From: Korobacter sp963758505
Lineage (GTDB): Bacteria; Acidobacteriota; Terriglobia; Terriglobales; Acidobacteriaceae
NCBI GenBank assembly: GCA_963758505.1
Contig: CAVWVJ010000001.1
Location: 1,550,001 to 1,614,000 of the forward strand
DNA length: 64,000 nt
Reading direction: 5' to 3'
The position numbers and the translations under genes are program-made. Every line of letters begins with the position of its first letter. Within the stretch, counting starts at the first letter, position 1. The notes beneath the pieces were generated by a model. It searched no databases. It had not been told where the DNA came from and was given only the letters and a program-made list of their open reading frames with translations. Of this stretch, positions 24,363 to 33,400 are shown piece by piece.

Positions 24363-25536
24363 TGACCAGCGCCGCCGCTACTACGGGAGCTTCGGCTGGA
24401 ACCGCGTTAGGTTTGGGTTCGTGTTCTTCGGGAAAGATCGGGAGATATTTCGCGACCAGTCCGAAGATGGCAAACCCGGCGGCGATGATCGCGCCGGTAA
24501 TCGCCAACTCCGTCCACTTGGGGATGTAGTGCGTTCCGGCAGCGCTCTCGATGCCGGTGATGCTGACGTTGAGGCGGTTGGTGATAAACCCGAGGACGAC
24601 CAATACCGCCGCAAAATACAGGCCTTGCGCGCTGTTCCGTACTTTGCGAATACACAGCAGCAGCAAAGGGCAGAGGATCAGGAAAGCTTCCAGGAGGAAG
24701 AGCCGCTGCTCATATCCCGCGATGAAGATCAGCTTGAGTACACCGCGGTGATAGAGGTCCTCGAAGCGCAGGATCGCATACACGCCGAGAACGACGACCA
24801 GCACTCGGCCGAGTTCACGCAGGATATGCAGCTCCAGGGCACGCCCGAAATACTTCGAACTCATCGACGATTCAAAGATCGTCATCGCCAACCCTACGGC
24901 GATCGCCGACAGGAAGAAGAATGCCGGCAGAATTGGGCTATACCAGAAGGGATGCAGCTTGTTCGGCATGATGAGGTACACCGTGCCGAGCGAAGACTGG
25001 TGCAGGGTTGAAAGAATGACACCGAAGATGACAATCGGTACGGAAATCTTCGACAGGATGGCCAGTGGTTTCTTCAGGTGGAAGTGTTCCAGCACGATGG
25101 GCGCGAATTCCAGCGAGAGCACGGCGGTGTAGAGCATCACGCAATAGGCAACCTCAAACATCACCGAATGCGGATTCCGCATGATCAGCGGATGCCATAT
25201 GCGATAGGGACGTCCGAGGTCAAACAGCAGCGCGACGCTGACCAGCACGTACCCGAGAAAGGCGGTCAAGACCGTGGGACGCACGATGGCATGCAGCCGC
25301 TTGATGTTGAAGATGTGTACCGCGGCCGTGAGGGTGAAGCCGCCGGCGGCAAGCATGACGCCGCAAAGCACGTCGAAGCCTACCCAGAGGCCCCAGGGGA
25401 ATTGGTCGGAGAGGTTGGTCGAGGCGCCCAGGCCGTAGCGGAAGCGGATCCAGGTGGAATAGGCGCCGACCACCATGAAGAAGATGAGGACCAGCTTCCA
25501 GAAGGTGAAGCGGAACTTTGGTAGCGGATTCGTCAC
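24349..25536 (-). CDS. HybB/NrfD-type quinone-interacting membrane subunit
   Basis: About 395 residues and around ten membrane helices. Family features include DQFPWGLWVGFDVLCGVMLA near the N-terminus and FDLGRPYRIWHPLIMRNP. HybB/NrfD proteins pass electrons between a periplasmic Fe-S partner and menaquinone. The GTG at 25536 overlaps the Fe-S gene stop (GTGA), which excludes the Arg-rich N-terminal extension of the longer frame. No hydrogenase or molybdopterin catalytic subunit accompanies it here, so its electron source is unknown. Confidence 0.88.
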   Translation of the reverse strand: MTNPLPKFRFTFWKLVLIFFMVVGAYSTWIRFRYGLGASTNLSDQFPWGLWVGFDVLCGVMLAAGGFTLTAAVHIFNIKRLHAIVRPTVLTAFLGYVLVSVALLFDLGRPYRIWHPLIMRNPHSVMFEVAYCVMLYTAVLSLEFAPIVLEHFHLKKPLAILSKISVPIVIFGVILSTLHQSSLGTVYLIMPNKLHPFWYSPILPAFFFLSAIAVGLAMTIFESSMSSKYFGRALELHILRELGRVLVVVLGVYAILRFEDLYHRGVLKLIFIAGYEQRLFLLEAFLILCPLLLLCIRKVRNSAQGLYFAAVLVVLGFITNRLNVSITGIESAAGTHYIPKWTELAITGAIIAAGFAIFGLVAKYLPIFPEEHEPKPNAVPAEAPVVAAALVNAGD

Positions 25537-26318
25537 CGGCGGCCTCCCTTGTTCTTCTCTTCTTCCGCACGCTCCGCAGCTTCGGCGGCGGCGACATCTT
25601 CGCGGCGATGGGTAATCCACCAGATGCCGCCCAGCAGCACGCCCCCGATCGGCACGAAGTCCGGAATGCGGGAGAGAACGCGGAAGGTGTACATGGGCAG
25701 CGGGTCGTGCACGAGATCGGCACGCAGGCCATAGTTTTCAAACTTGGTGCCGGCGCCGGTGAGCAGGAATACCGAGGTTCCGCCGACTTCGGTCTCTCCG
25801 AAGATGTGGTTGAGGTACTGGCCGGGATTCTTATCGATCCGCTGGCGGGCTTCTTTGAGGAGGGCATCCCGTTCGCCGAACTTGGTGGCGCCGGTGGGGC
25901 AGGCCTCGGCGCACGCTGTGGGCTCGCCGCGGCCGACGCGGTCGTAACACATGGTGCACTTGCGGATCGCAGGCAACGGCTTTTCCCACTCGTACTTGGG
26001 GACGGTGAATGGGCACGCGGCCATGCAGTAACGACAGCCCATGCAGCGGTGCTCGTCGTAGATCACCGGACCGAGTTCGGTCTTCTGCAGGGCGGCTACC
26101 GGACAAACCGAGGCGCACGCGGGTTCCTGGCAGTGCATGCACAGGCGGCGCATGTATTTGTCGCTCTTGTTGAGAACGGCGGTGAGCTTGTGGGCCGACT
26201 GGTATTCCTGGGCCGCGATCTTGTCGTCGTAGGGAAGCCCGGCGTGCGCCGCACAGGCCTGTTCGCAGGCCTTGCAGTCGATGCACATCGTGGCGTCATA
26301 CAGAATGGACTTACTCAT
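25533..26318 (-). CDS. HybA-like protein with four [4Fe-4S] clusters
   Basis: 261 residues from the ATG at 26318. Sixteen cysteines in four groups (CIDCKACEQAC, CMHCQEPACASVC, CMGCRYCMAAC, CTMCY with CAEAC) match the DmsB/HybA electron-transfer family. A single C-terminal helix (FVPIGGVLLGGIWWI) would anchor it. No Tat signal precedes the first cluster, unlike E. coli HybA. It is coupled to the NrfD gene by a GTGA overlap, and together they would form an Fe-S/quinone module. Confidence 0.9.
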   Translation of the reverse strand: MSKSILYDATMCIDCKACEQACAAHAGLPYDDKIAAQEYQSAHKLTAVLNKSDKYMRRLCMHCQEPACASVCPVAALQKTELGPVIYDEHRCMGCRYCMAACPFTVPKYEWEKPLPAIRKCTMCYDRVGRGEPTACAEACPTGATKFGERDALLKEARQRIDKNPGQYLNHIFGETEVGGTSVFLLTGAGTKFENYGLRADLVHDPLPMYTFRVLSRIPDFVPIGGVLLGGIWWITHRREDVAAAEAAERAEEEKNKGGRR

Positions 26319-26418
26319 GAGCCCTCCGCTCACGCGCTTCAGAAAAGCTGTGGGGTGGGCCTGGTCTCGCCAACTTTACGGTCTGCGGCGCTGGGCTCAT
26401 GCGCACCCCCATACCCAA

Positions 26419-26724
26419 CTACTTCAGCGAACGGATGTAGCCGACCATCGCCTTCGCATCGACACCCTTGCTGCCGAAGGCATGGGTCGCCTTCTTGGCC
26501 GGTCCGCCGTTGGCAATGAAGTCTTCCAGTTCGGCGTCGGAGGCCTTCTTCACCTTGTCGGAGGTGAGGTCCGGGATATTGCCTTTGCCCTTGGCATCGG
26601 CTCCGTGGCACATGGCGCACTTTGCCTTGTAGGTGGCAGCGGCGTCGTCGGCCCAGGAGAGGTTAGGAAGCATGAGGAACAGGACAACTGCGGTAAAGAG
26701 CATCACTGCAAATAGCTTCTTCAT
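26419..26724 (-). CDS. Small secreted monoheme cytochrome c
   Basis: 101 residues from the ATG at 26724. It has a signal peptide (about 1-24, ending NLSWA), one heme motif CAMCHG, and a C-terminal AMVGYIRSLK helix with the probable axial Met: a class I, c6/c553-like cytochrome. As first gene of the Fe-S/NrfD/sensor operon it would carry electrons in the periplasm to or from that complex. The Fe-S gene starts about 100 nt downstream. Confidence 0.9.
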   Translation of the reverse strand: MKKLFAVMLFTAVVLFLMLPNLSWADDAAATYKAKCAMCHGADAKGKGNIPDLTSDKVKKASDAELEDFIANGGPAKKATHAFGSKGVDAKAMVGYIRSLK

Positions 26725-26736
26725 GACGTAGTTCAC

Positions 26737-27087
26737 GGCCTCTTATTGATCAAGTTCGAGGGGTGAGCCGGATGCGCTCACGCGACCTCCAGAAGACACA
26801 CGCACCTAGGTGCTTCCGAAGAGAGTCTTACGCCGCGCAGGAAAGGCTTCGGTGATAGAGGTCACGTCGGGGGGTGATGTTCGTCCGAGAGGCGAACAGC
26901 TACAGCGTTTCTATGCGGCTGCAGATCGCAACACCCTGTATCGATGCGTATTTGCGCAGTGTTGCTAAATTCAGCTCAGGGAGCTCCCAGTTTGGGAAGT
27001 GATCGCCGATATGCATTCCAAATTAGTCAATTGGAAGAGTTTTCAACCGAATCGATCGGTTGTTCATCCATTCCTTAGGAGCTCAAC
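26737..27087. promoter_or_regulatory. 351-nt divergent intergenic region with palindromes
   Basis: Lies between the cytochrome c gene (minus) and the dehydrogenase gene (plus) and must hold both promoters. Visible elements are a GTGAGC/GCTCAC inverted repeat (26763-26781), a perfect 12-bp palindrome GCACCTAGGTGC (26802-26813), and GGGAGCTCCC (26979-26988). No sigma-54 -24/-12 match and no ORF were found. Confidence 0.45.
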
Positions 27088-27969
27088 GTGAACATTGGAT
27101 TCTTTGGATTGGGGAACATGGGCGAGCCGATCGCGGCGAACCTGATCGCAGCAGGACATCAGGTAACGGTGTGGAACCGTACTGCCTCGAAAGCTGCGCC
27201 GCTGGTGAAGCAGGGAGCGAAGCTGGCGGAGGAGATCCAGGAGGCAGCGGGGAATGACGTTGTCTTCACCATGGTGGCAGACGATCACGCGCTGCAGCAG
27301 ATCCTGGATGACGGCCTTCTGGAAAACCTGCCAAAAGGCGGTTTGCATATTTCTCTCAGCACCATCAGCGTCGAGATGGCGGAGAAGCTGAAGAGGGTGC
27401 ACAAGGAGCGGCAACAGCTCTATGTGTCGGCGCCTGTGTTTGGACGGCCGGATGCCGCGGCGGCGAAGAAACTATGGATCGTGGTCGCCGGAGACGCGAA
27501 AGCTGTTGCGACAGCCCAACCGCTGCTGGCTTCGATTGGGCAGCAGGTCTTCGAGATCGGGAGCGATCCGGTGCAGGCGAATGTCACCAAGCTGAGTGGC
27601 AATTTTCTGATCGCTTCGGCGCTGGAGGCCATGGGCGAAGCGGTCATGCTGATACGCAAGTACGGCATCGATCCGGTAAAGTACATGGAGTTTCTCACCA
27701 CGACCTTATTCGCCGCGCCGATTTATAAGAATTATGGGATGAAGATCGCAAAAGAAGAGTACGAGCCGGTGGGATTCCGCGTACCCCTCGCCCTCAAGGA
27801 CATGCGCTTAGCAATTGCGGCCGGAGACGGGAAGACAGCGGCGCTACCGTTGGCAAGCCTGCTTCGCGATCACATGCTGATGACGATGTCGCATTACGGG
27901 GAAGACGTGGATTGGTCGATGCTGGCTAAGCTGGCGGCCGATCATGCCGGGCTAAAAAACGGAAATTGA
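27088..27969 (+). CDS. NAD(P)-dependent beta-hydroxyacid dehydrogenase
   Basis: 293 residues of the 3-hydroxyisobutyrate dehydrogenase/GLYR family. The Rossmann motif GFFGLGNMGEPIAANLI is at the N-terminus, the substrate-binding SAPVFGRPDAA block follows, and the catalytic Lys lies in KLSGNFLIAS. These enzymes reduce or oxidise small beta-hydroxyacids or succinic semialdehyde; the substrate is unclear. GTG start at 27088 with TTAGGAGCT upstream. It is a single gene ending just before the riboswitch promoter. Confidence 0.87.
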   Translation: MNIGFFGLGNMGEPIAANLIAAGHQVTVWNRTASKAAPLVKQGAKLAEEIQEAAGNDVVFTMVADDHALQQILDDGLLENLPKGGLHISLSTISVEMAEKLKRVHKERQQLYVSAPVFGRPDAAAAKKLWIVVAGDAKAVATAQPLLASIGQQVFEIGSDPVQANVTKLSGNFLIASALEAMGEAVMLIRKYGIDPVKYMEFLTTTLFAAPIYKNYGMKIAKEEYEPVGFRVPLALKDMRLAIAAGDGKTAALPLASLLRDHMLMTMSHYGEDVDWSMLAKLAADHAGLKNGN

Positions 27970-27996
27970 CCATTCCCCGTCGTGAATTGCTAAACT
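27966..27996 (+). promoter_or_regulatory. Promoter of the crcB riboswitch transcript
   Basis: TTGACC (27966-27971) and an extended -10 TGCTAAACT (27988-27996) with a 19-bp spacer. It begins inside the stop region of the preceding gene and ends 13 nt before the riboswitch. Confidence 0.45.
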
Positions 27997-28007
27997 GAAG
28001 CTTCAAC

Positions 28008-28068
28008 CAGGCGATGGAGTTCGCCCTAACCGCCGCGGGATTCCGACGCGCGCTGATAACTCCTACCG
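28008..28068 (+). ncRNA. Fluoride (crcB) riboswitch
   Basis: GGCGATGGAGTTCGCC (28010-28025) followed by CTAACCGCC, a variable hairpin (28033-28051), and GCTGATAACTCCTACC (28052-28067) match the conserved fluoride aptamer: the P1 stem, the pseudoknot and the CUGAUNNCUCCUAC segment. It sits directly upstream of crcB, its standard target; fluoride binding turns expression on. The open frame that starts inside it (28014) is therefore not the crcB start. Confidence 0.93.
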
Positions 28069-28091
28069 ACTTTACGTGGGAGGACTCCGTC

Positions 28092-28472
28092 GTGGCTCTT
28101 CGCGAATACCTGTGGGTATCCCTGGGCGGCATCTTTGGCGCCTGCGCGCGCTACTTCCTAAGCCGCTTAACTGCCCGGCTGGTCGGCACCAGCTTTCCCT
28201 GGGGCACCTTGTTCATCAACCTTTCCGGCAGCTTCATCCTGGGGCTGTTTCTGGTGTACACCACCGAGAAGGCGTTCGTCGACCCGCGTTGGCGGCTGAT
28301 GATCGCGATTGGCTTCTGCGGCGCGTTCACGACCTTCTCGAGCTATGCCTTCGAGAGCATGGTGTACTTCGAGCAGGGACACTGGTCGCTGTTCGCCGGC
28401 AACGTCCTGGCCAACAACATTCTCTGCCTGGCGGCAGTGCTCGGTGGCGCGGCCCTGGCGCGTGTCCTATAG
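28092..28472 (+). CDS. crcB: Fluoride channel CrcB/Fluc
   Basis: 126 residues from GTG 28092 with four membrane helices and the Fluc signatures GGIFGACARYFLSR, FPWGTLFINLSGSFILG and GFCGAFTTFSSYAFE (TTFS lining the fluoride track). It forms a dual-topology dimer exporting fluoride. The start is placed after the riboswitch; earlier starts would lie within the aptamer. A DUF190 gene follows 51 nt downstream. Confidence 0.94.
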   Translation: MALREYLWVSLGGIFGACARYFLSRLTARLVGTSFPWGTLFINLSGSFILGLFLVYTTEKAFVDPRWRLMIAIGFCGAFTTFSSYAFESMVYFEQGHWSLFAGNVLANNILCLAAVLGGAALARVL

Positions 28473-28523
28473 CGGAAAAACCGCTCGATCGATTCCACCC
28501 ATCTCCTCGGAGTTCGACATACA

Positions 28524-28853
28524 ATGACCAACGGCATGGCCGTACAAGTCACGATGTACCTCAATGAATCCGACCGCTGGCAACGGCGTCCGCTTTACCT
28601 CGAACTGCTGAATTATTTGCGCTCCGAAAACGTGTACGGCGCAGCCGTCTTTCATGCCGTGGCCGGCTTTGTCGGACGCAGCCGGGTGAAGACCGCCTCC
28701 CTCGTCGATGCCGGCGGAAACCTTCCGCTGGTGCTGGTTTTTGTGGATCTCGATGAGCACGTACAACGCGTGCTGCCAAAGCTGAAAGAGATGGCGGCAC
28801 ACCGCTTGATCGTCCGCGAAAACGTCGTGGTGGAGCAGGGAAGTCTGGACTGA
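28524..28853 (+). CDS. DUF190 (PII-like) protein
   Basis: 109 residues of DUF190, a PII-like ferredoxin-fold domain often encoded next to crcB. Motifs: LNESDRWQRRPLYLELLNYL, GAAVFHAVAGFVG and LPLVLVFVD. It probably acts as a small trimeric regulator or nucleotide sensor in fluoride stress. Start at 28524 with GGAG 11 nt upstream; an ATG 12 nt later is possible. Confidence 0.85.
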   Translation: MTNGMAVQVTMYLNESDRWQRRPLYLELLNYLRSENVYGAAVFHAVAGFVGRSRVKTASLVDAGGNLPLVLVFVDLDEHVQRVLPKLKEMAAHRLIVRENVVVEQGSLD

Positions 28854-28898
28854 GGATCTGAACGTCGTCGCAGAATGCCCGGTGGATGTATCGCCTCC

Positions 28899-29792
28899 CT
28901 ACTGCGGCTTCACTTCCTGATACCCGGTGATCTTCGAATCCACCTTGAACTTGCGGTAGTCGCTGTAGCGCAGGACGATGTTGGACACCTTGCGGCTGAA
29001 GACGATCCGGTAATCCAGGTGGATCTCGGCATAAGACGGCATCCAGACCTCGCCGTTCACCTTCTCTTGTTCGAAGATGACATTGCCGCCCTTCTTGACT
29101 GAGCCGACAATGCCCGCGCCGACCTTGATGCCGTCGAGAAGACGAGCTTCTAGGCGCACCACTTGCTTGGCGTCTTCGTCGATCCAGATCGTGCCGCCCA
29201 GCGATTCCAGCACTTTCTCCGAGAGGTTGTGCGGCTTGAAGTCAGGCCGCGGCGCAAAGTCGAAGGCGTACACCTCGCGGCCACGAAACGCTTCGCGCCG
29301 GAGATTGAAAAAGCGATCGGCAGCGAGAAACTTTGCCAGGGTGATCGCTTCTTTGTCGGGCTCTTCGCCAGCCTCTTCCTTGCGCATCCGTTCGCGTGCC
29401 TTCTTCTCTTCTTTCGCGACCTGATCGTCCTGCTTCTTTTTTTCGGAGTCGCTGATCGGCTTGCCATCCTTCGCGAGGAGACGATCGATCTCCCACGGGC
29501 CGACAAAAAACACTTCGTACTCGCTTACGGTGGTCTTCCTGACCTTGCCGTTTTCGTCGGCGTCCTGCTCTTCGTCGCGGCGATGGAAGATGTAATTCTT
29601 GCGCGTGATTTCGAGTTGCTTCTGGTTGGCAACCACTTCCTTCAACAGCGATTCGGGATTGCCGGCGATCAGAGATGCATTCTGCTGCGCCAGGGCCGAG
29701 GTGGCCAGCAGCAACGCAAACGAGAATTGTGTCAGCAACCGCGTAGTCACGATGTTCAAGGCTATCACCCCAAAACCCGGCGTCCGGCCCAA
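28899..29792 (-). CDS. Secreted hypothetical protein, LolA/outer-membrane-lipoprotein-like fold
   Basis: Up to 297 residues. Signal segment LLTQFSFALLLATSALA, then mixed alpha/beta sequence with a highly charged, Lys/Glu-rich helix around residues 115-150. The C-terminal half is beta-rich (GTIWIDEDAKQVVRLEARL, EVWMPSYAEIHLDYRIVFSR), as in LolA-like periplasmic proteins. Function unknown. The start is uncertain: a GTG at 29750 just before the signal sequence is likelier than 29792. Confidence 0.7.
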   Translation of the reverse strand: MGRTPGFGVIALNIVTTRLLTQFSFALLLATSALAQQNASLIAGNPESLLKEVVANQKQLEITRKNYIFHRRDEEQDADENGKVRKTTVSEYEVFFVGPWEIDRLLAKDGKPISDSEKKKQDDQVAKEEKKARERMRKEEAGEEPDKEAITLAKFLAADRFFNLRREAFRGREVYAFDFAPRPDFKPHNLSEKVLESLGGTIWIDEDAKQVVRLEARLLDGIKVGAGIVGSVKKGGNVIFEQEKVNGEVWMPSYAEIHLDYRIVFSRKVSNIVLRYSDYRKFKVDSKITGYQEVKPQ

Positions 29793-29803
29793 TGTCGCGC
29801 GGC

Positions 29804-29832
29804 TTGGTCGGAAGCGAGCGATTCGTTATACT
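29804..29832 (+). promoter_or_regulatory. Promoter of nuoI
   Basis: TTGGTC (29804-29809) and TATACT (29827-29832) with a 17-bp spacer. The ATG is 12 nt past the -10, leaving a leader of about 6 nt. Confidence 0.55.
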
Positions 29833-29844
29833 GAAGACAAAGCT

Positions 29845-30372
29845 ATGGGTTATCTGCGAAATATAGGCGCGATCGCAAAGGGCATGGGCATCACTTTTTC
29901 GGAGATGTTCAAGCCCACCACTGTCGAAAATTACCCGGACGGCCCCGGCGTCATGCGGGGAGCGGTGTTCCAGGAGCGCTTCCGCGGGATGCACGTGCTG
30001 CAGCGCGACGAAAACGGACTGGAGAAGTGCGTTGCCTGCTTCCTCTGCGCGGCCGCCTGTCCCTCGAACTGTATTTACATCGAAGCGGCCGAGAACACCG
30101 AGACCAACCGGGTCAGCGGCGCCGAGCGCTACGCCAAGGTTTACAACATCGATTACAACCGATGTATCTTCTGCGGTTATTGCGTGGAAGCTTGTCCCAC
30201 CGACGCCATCACACACGGGCATGGATTCGAGCTCGCGACCTTTAATGCCAGCAGCCTGGTGTATCGCAAGGAGCAACTGCTTTCCGGCAAACCGGCGCAC
30301 AATGGAGCCAACGAGATTTTCAACCTTGAGTCCCGCGAGCAGAAGCGCGTGGAGAAGCAGCTCGCGAAGTAA
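29845..30372 (+). CDS. nuoI: NADH-quinone oxidoreductase subunit I
   Basis: 175 residues with two [4Fe-4S] motifs, CVACFLCAAACPSNCIYIEA and CIFCGYCVEACPTDAI, and the NuoI N-terminus (GITFSEMFKPTTVENYP). In complex I it carries clusters N6a and N6b from the peripheral arm to quinone. It stands alone, with its own promoter and terminator and no other nuo genes within the window. The ATG 29845 is chosen by homology; the frame extends upstream without support. Confidence 0.92.
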   Translation: MGYLRNIGAIAKGMGITFSEMFKPTTVENYPDGPGVMRGAVFQERFRGMHVLQRDENGLEKCVACFLCAAACPSNCIYIEAAENTETNRVSGAERYAKVYNIDYNRCIFCGYCVEACPTDAITHGHGFELATFNASSLVYRKEQLLSGKPAHNGANEIFNLESREQKRVEKQLAK

Positions 30373-30392
30373 TAGTATCGTTCGAGAGTCCG

Positions 30393-30426
30393 AAACCGGC
30401 TGCTGACTGCAGCCGGTTTTCTGTTT
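30393..30426 (+). terminator. Rho-independent terminator of nuoI
   Basis: AAACCGGCTGC and GCAGCCGGTTTT form an 11-bp stem with a TGACT loop, followed by CTGTTT. It starts 21 nt after the nuoI stop. Confidence 0.85.
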
Positions 30427-30467
30427 CCCGCGCCAGCCACTACAATGCAGAGAGTCACCAATTTCTG

Positions 30468-33400
30468 ATGAGCGACTTCCTGAAAACTTTGGCCGAACGT
30501 GTCGTCATCTACGATGGCGGCATGGGCACATGCATCCAGCAGTGCCAGCCTACCCTGGACGATTTCTGGGGGAAGGAGAACTGCAGCGAAGTCCTGGTTC
30601 TCAGCCGGCCCGACATCATCCGCGGTATCCATGCCGATTACTTCCAGGCGGGCGCTGACGTGGTGGAGACCAATACCTTCGGGGCGACCCGGATCGTCCT
30701 CGCTGAATTCGGCCTCGGGGACAAGGTTGCGGAGATCAACCATGCCGCGGTGAAGATCGCGCGCGAAGTAGCCAACGACTTCTCCTCGAAAGGGCGCAAG
30801 CGCTTCGTCTCCGGCTCGATCGGACCCACCACCAAGCTGCCGTCGCTGGCGCACATTACATGGGACGAGATGCTCGCCGCCTACGTAGAGCAGGCGGTCG
30901 CCCTGATCGAAGCCGGCGTGGACGTGCTGCTGGTGGAGACGGCGCAGGACCTGCTCCAGGCGAAGATTGGCGTCGTCGCCTGTTTCGATGCCATGCAGCA
31001 GACCGGAAAACAGGTTCCGGTACAGGTTCAAGTAACCCTTCAGGAATCCGGGACGATGCTGCTGGGCACGGAAATTGGCGCCGCGGTTACCACCCTGGAG
31101 ATGTTCGACGTCGCCTCGATCGGCCTGAACTGCGCGACCGGCCCGGTGGAGATGAACGACGCCGTCCGCTATCTCAGCTTGAATTCGCCAAAGCCGATCT
31201 CGGTACTGCCCAATGCGGGGCTTCCGCAGAACGTCGGCGGACATGCCGTATACAAACTCACGCCGGAAGAGCTGGCGAGACATCACAAGCGTTTCATCCT
31301 CGAGTACGGCGTGCGCATCGTCGGAGGTTGCTGCGGGACGACTCCTGCGCACATCAAGCTGGTTGCCGAGACCTGCGCGAACTTGACCCCGGCATCCCGT
31401 GATGTAAAGCCGCTCGCTGCGGCCGCCAGCGCCTATTCGATTGTTCCCCTCGACCTCGATCCGAAGCCGCTGGTCGTCGCCGAGGAAATGAACACAACGA
31501 CGCGCGTCGAGCACTTCCGCAATCTCGTCAAGACGCAGAATTACGATGCGATCCTCGCGCTGGCCAAGAAGCTGGTGAACGAAGGCTCGCACATGCTTGA
31601 CCTCTGCTGCGCCATCGTTGGCGAAGACGAGAAAGGCTACATCAGCGCGATCCTCGACAAGATTGCCACGCGCGTCCCCGCTCCCGTGCTCGTCGATTCC
31701 ACCGAAGCCGACGTCATCGAGGAGGCGCTGAAGCGTATTCCCGGCAAGGCAATCATCAACTCGATCAACCTCGAAGACGGTGAGAAGCGCACCAGCAAAG
31801 TTCTGCCGATGGCGAAGCGCTACGGCGCGGCGGTGATCGCCCTGACGATCGACGAAGAGGGAATGGCCTTAACCGCCGAGAAGAAGGTCGCGATTGCCCA
31901 GCGCATTTACGATCTCGCGGTCAATAAGTACGGCGTTCGGCCGCAGGATTTGATCTTCGACACCCTGACACTGCCGATTTCCACGGGCCAGGACGACTAT
32001 CGCACCGCGGGCATCGAGACTTTGAAAGCGGTAAAGGGCGTGAAGCAGGCGCTGCCCGAGGTGAAGACGATCCTCGGTGTAAGCAACATTTCGTTCGGCC
32101 TGAGCGCCTATTCGCGGCGCGTGTTGAACTCCGTTTTCATGCACGAGGCGGTCAACAATGGCCTCGATATGGCCATTGTTAACTACAGCAAGATCTATCC
32201 GTTATACAAAATACCGGAAGCTGAAGTTGAACTTGCACGCAAGTTGATTTACTACAACCAGGCGGATGGCGATCCGCTGCAGCGCTTCATGCAGGCCTTT
32301 GCCGGAGCGCAGGGGAAGCAGGAGCACACATCGGCGCACGTCGATACGCTCTCCATCGAAGACAAGCTGAAGTTCGCCATTATCAACGGTGAAAAGGAAG
32401 TCGGCGAGGCGGAGAAGAAGACGCTTCCGCAACTGCTCGACCAGGCATGCTTGAGACCTATACGCCGCTGCAGATCATCAACGAGGTGCTTCTCGACGGC
32501 ATGAAGACCGTCGGCGACCTCTTCGGCGCGCGCAAGATGCAGCTGCCCTCGGTGCTGGATTCGGCGGGCGTGATGAAGGCGGCCGTCGCCTACCTCGAAC
32601 CGAAGATGGAGAAAAAAGAGGGAAGCTCGAAGGGAATCCTGGTGCTGGCCACCGTCAAAGGCGACGTGCACGACATCGGGAAGAACCTGGTCGACATCAT
32701 CCTCACCAACAACGGATTTCGCGTGGTGAACCTGGGCATCAAGCAGCCCTCCGATTCGATCATCAAGGCGGCGCAGGAACACGGCGCAAACGCAATCGGC
32801 TTGAGCGGGCTGCTGGTGAAGTCGACCCTGGAGATGAAGTACGTCATCCAGGACCTGGAGCGGCAAGGATTGCGTTTCCCGGTGATCTGCGGCGGTGCTG
32901 CACTCACCCGCAAGTACGTAGAAGACGACTTGCGACGCGAGACGCAGTCGTCGATCTTCTATGCCGATGACGCCTTCGCCGGGCTGCACATCATGGAAGA
33001 CCTCTCGACCGAGAACGGCGCAAAGGACAAGCGGCTGGAAGAAGGTCGCGTGGTGAAGCAGTTTGCGCGCGGCCGCTGTTGCCGAGGCGGATGACGCCCA
33101 GGCGCCGAGTATCGAGATCCCGCCCGCGCCGAATGTGCCCAGGCCCCCCTTCTGGGGACGCCAGGTGCTTGGCCCGAAGGATTTCGACCTGCGAACGCTC
33201 TTCCAGTACATCAACCACACGGCGCTGTTCAAGAACCAGTGGCAGCTCAAGACGGCCTCGCAGGAGGACTACGTCCGCCTCGTCGAAGAGAAGTACCGCC
33301 CGATCCTGCATAAGCTCGAAGAGGAAGTGATCGCCTCCGGTTGGTTCGAACCGAAGGTCGTTTACGGCTACTGGCCGGCCCAGGGCGATGGCAACGACCT

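Noticed and set aside
26737..27087. Sigma-54 promoter for the cytochrome c operon
   Set aside because: Only a GG-N10-GC spacing near 26770-26785 was seen; the surrounding TGGCAC and TTGC elements are missing.
28014..28091. Extended crcB start at 28014
   Set aside because: It lies inside the fluoride aptamer; GTG 28092 begins the conserved protein.
30373..30467. SAM or cobalamin riboswitch before metH
   Set aside because: The gap is under 100 nt and mostly the nuoI terminator; no B12 box or SAM core is present.
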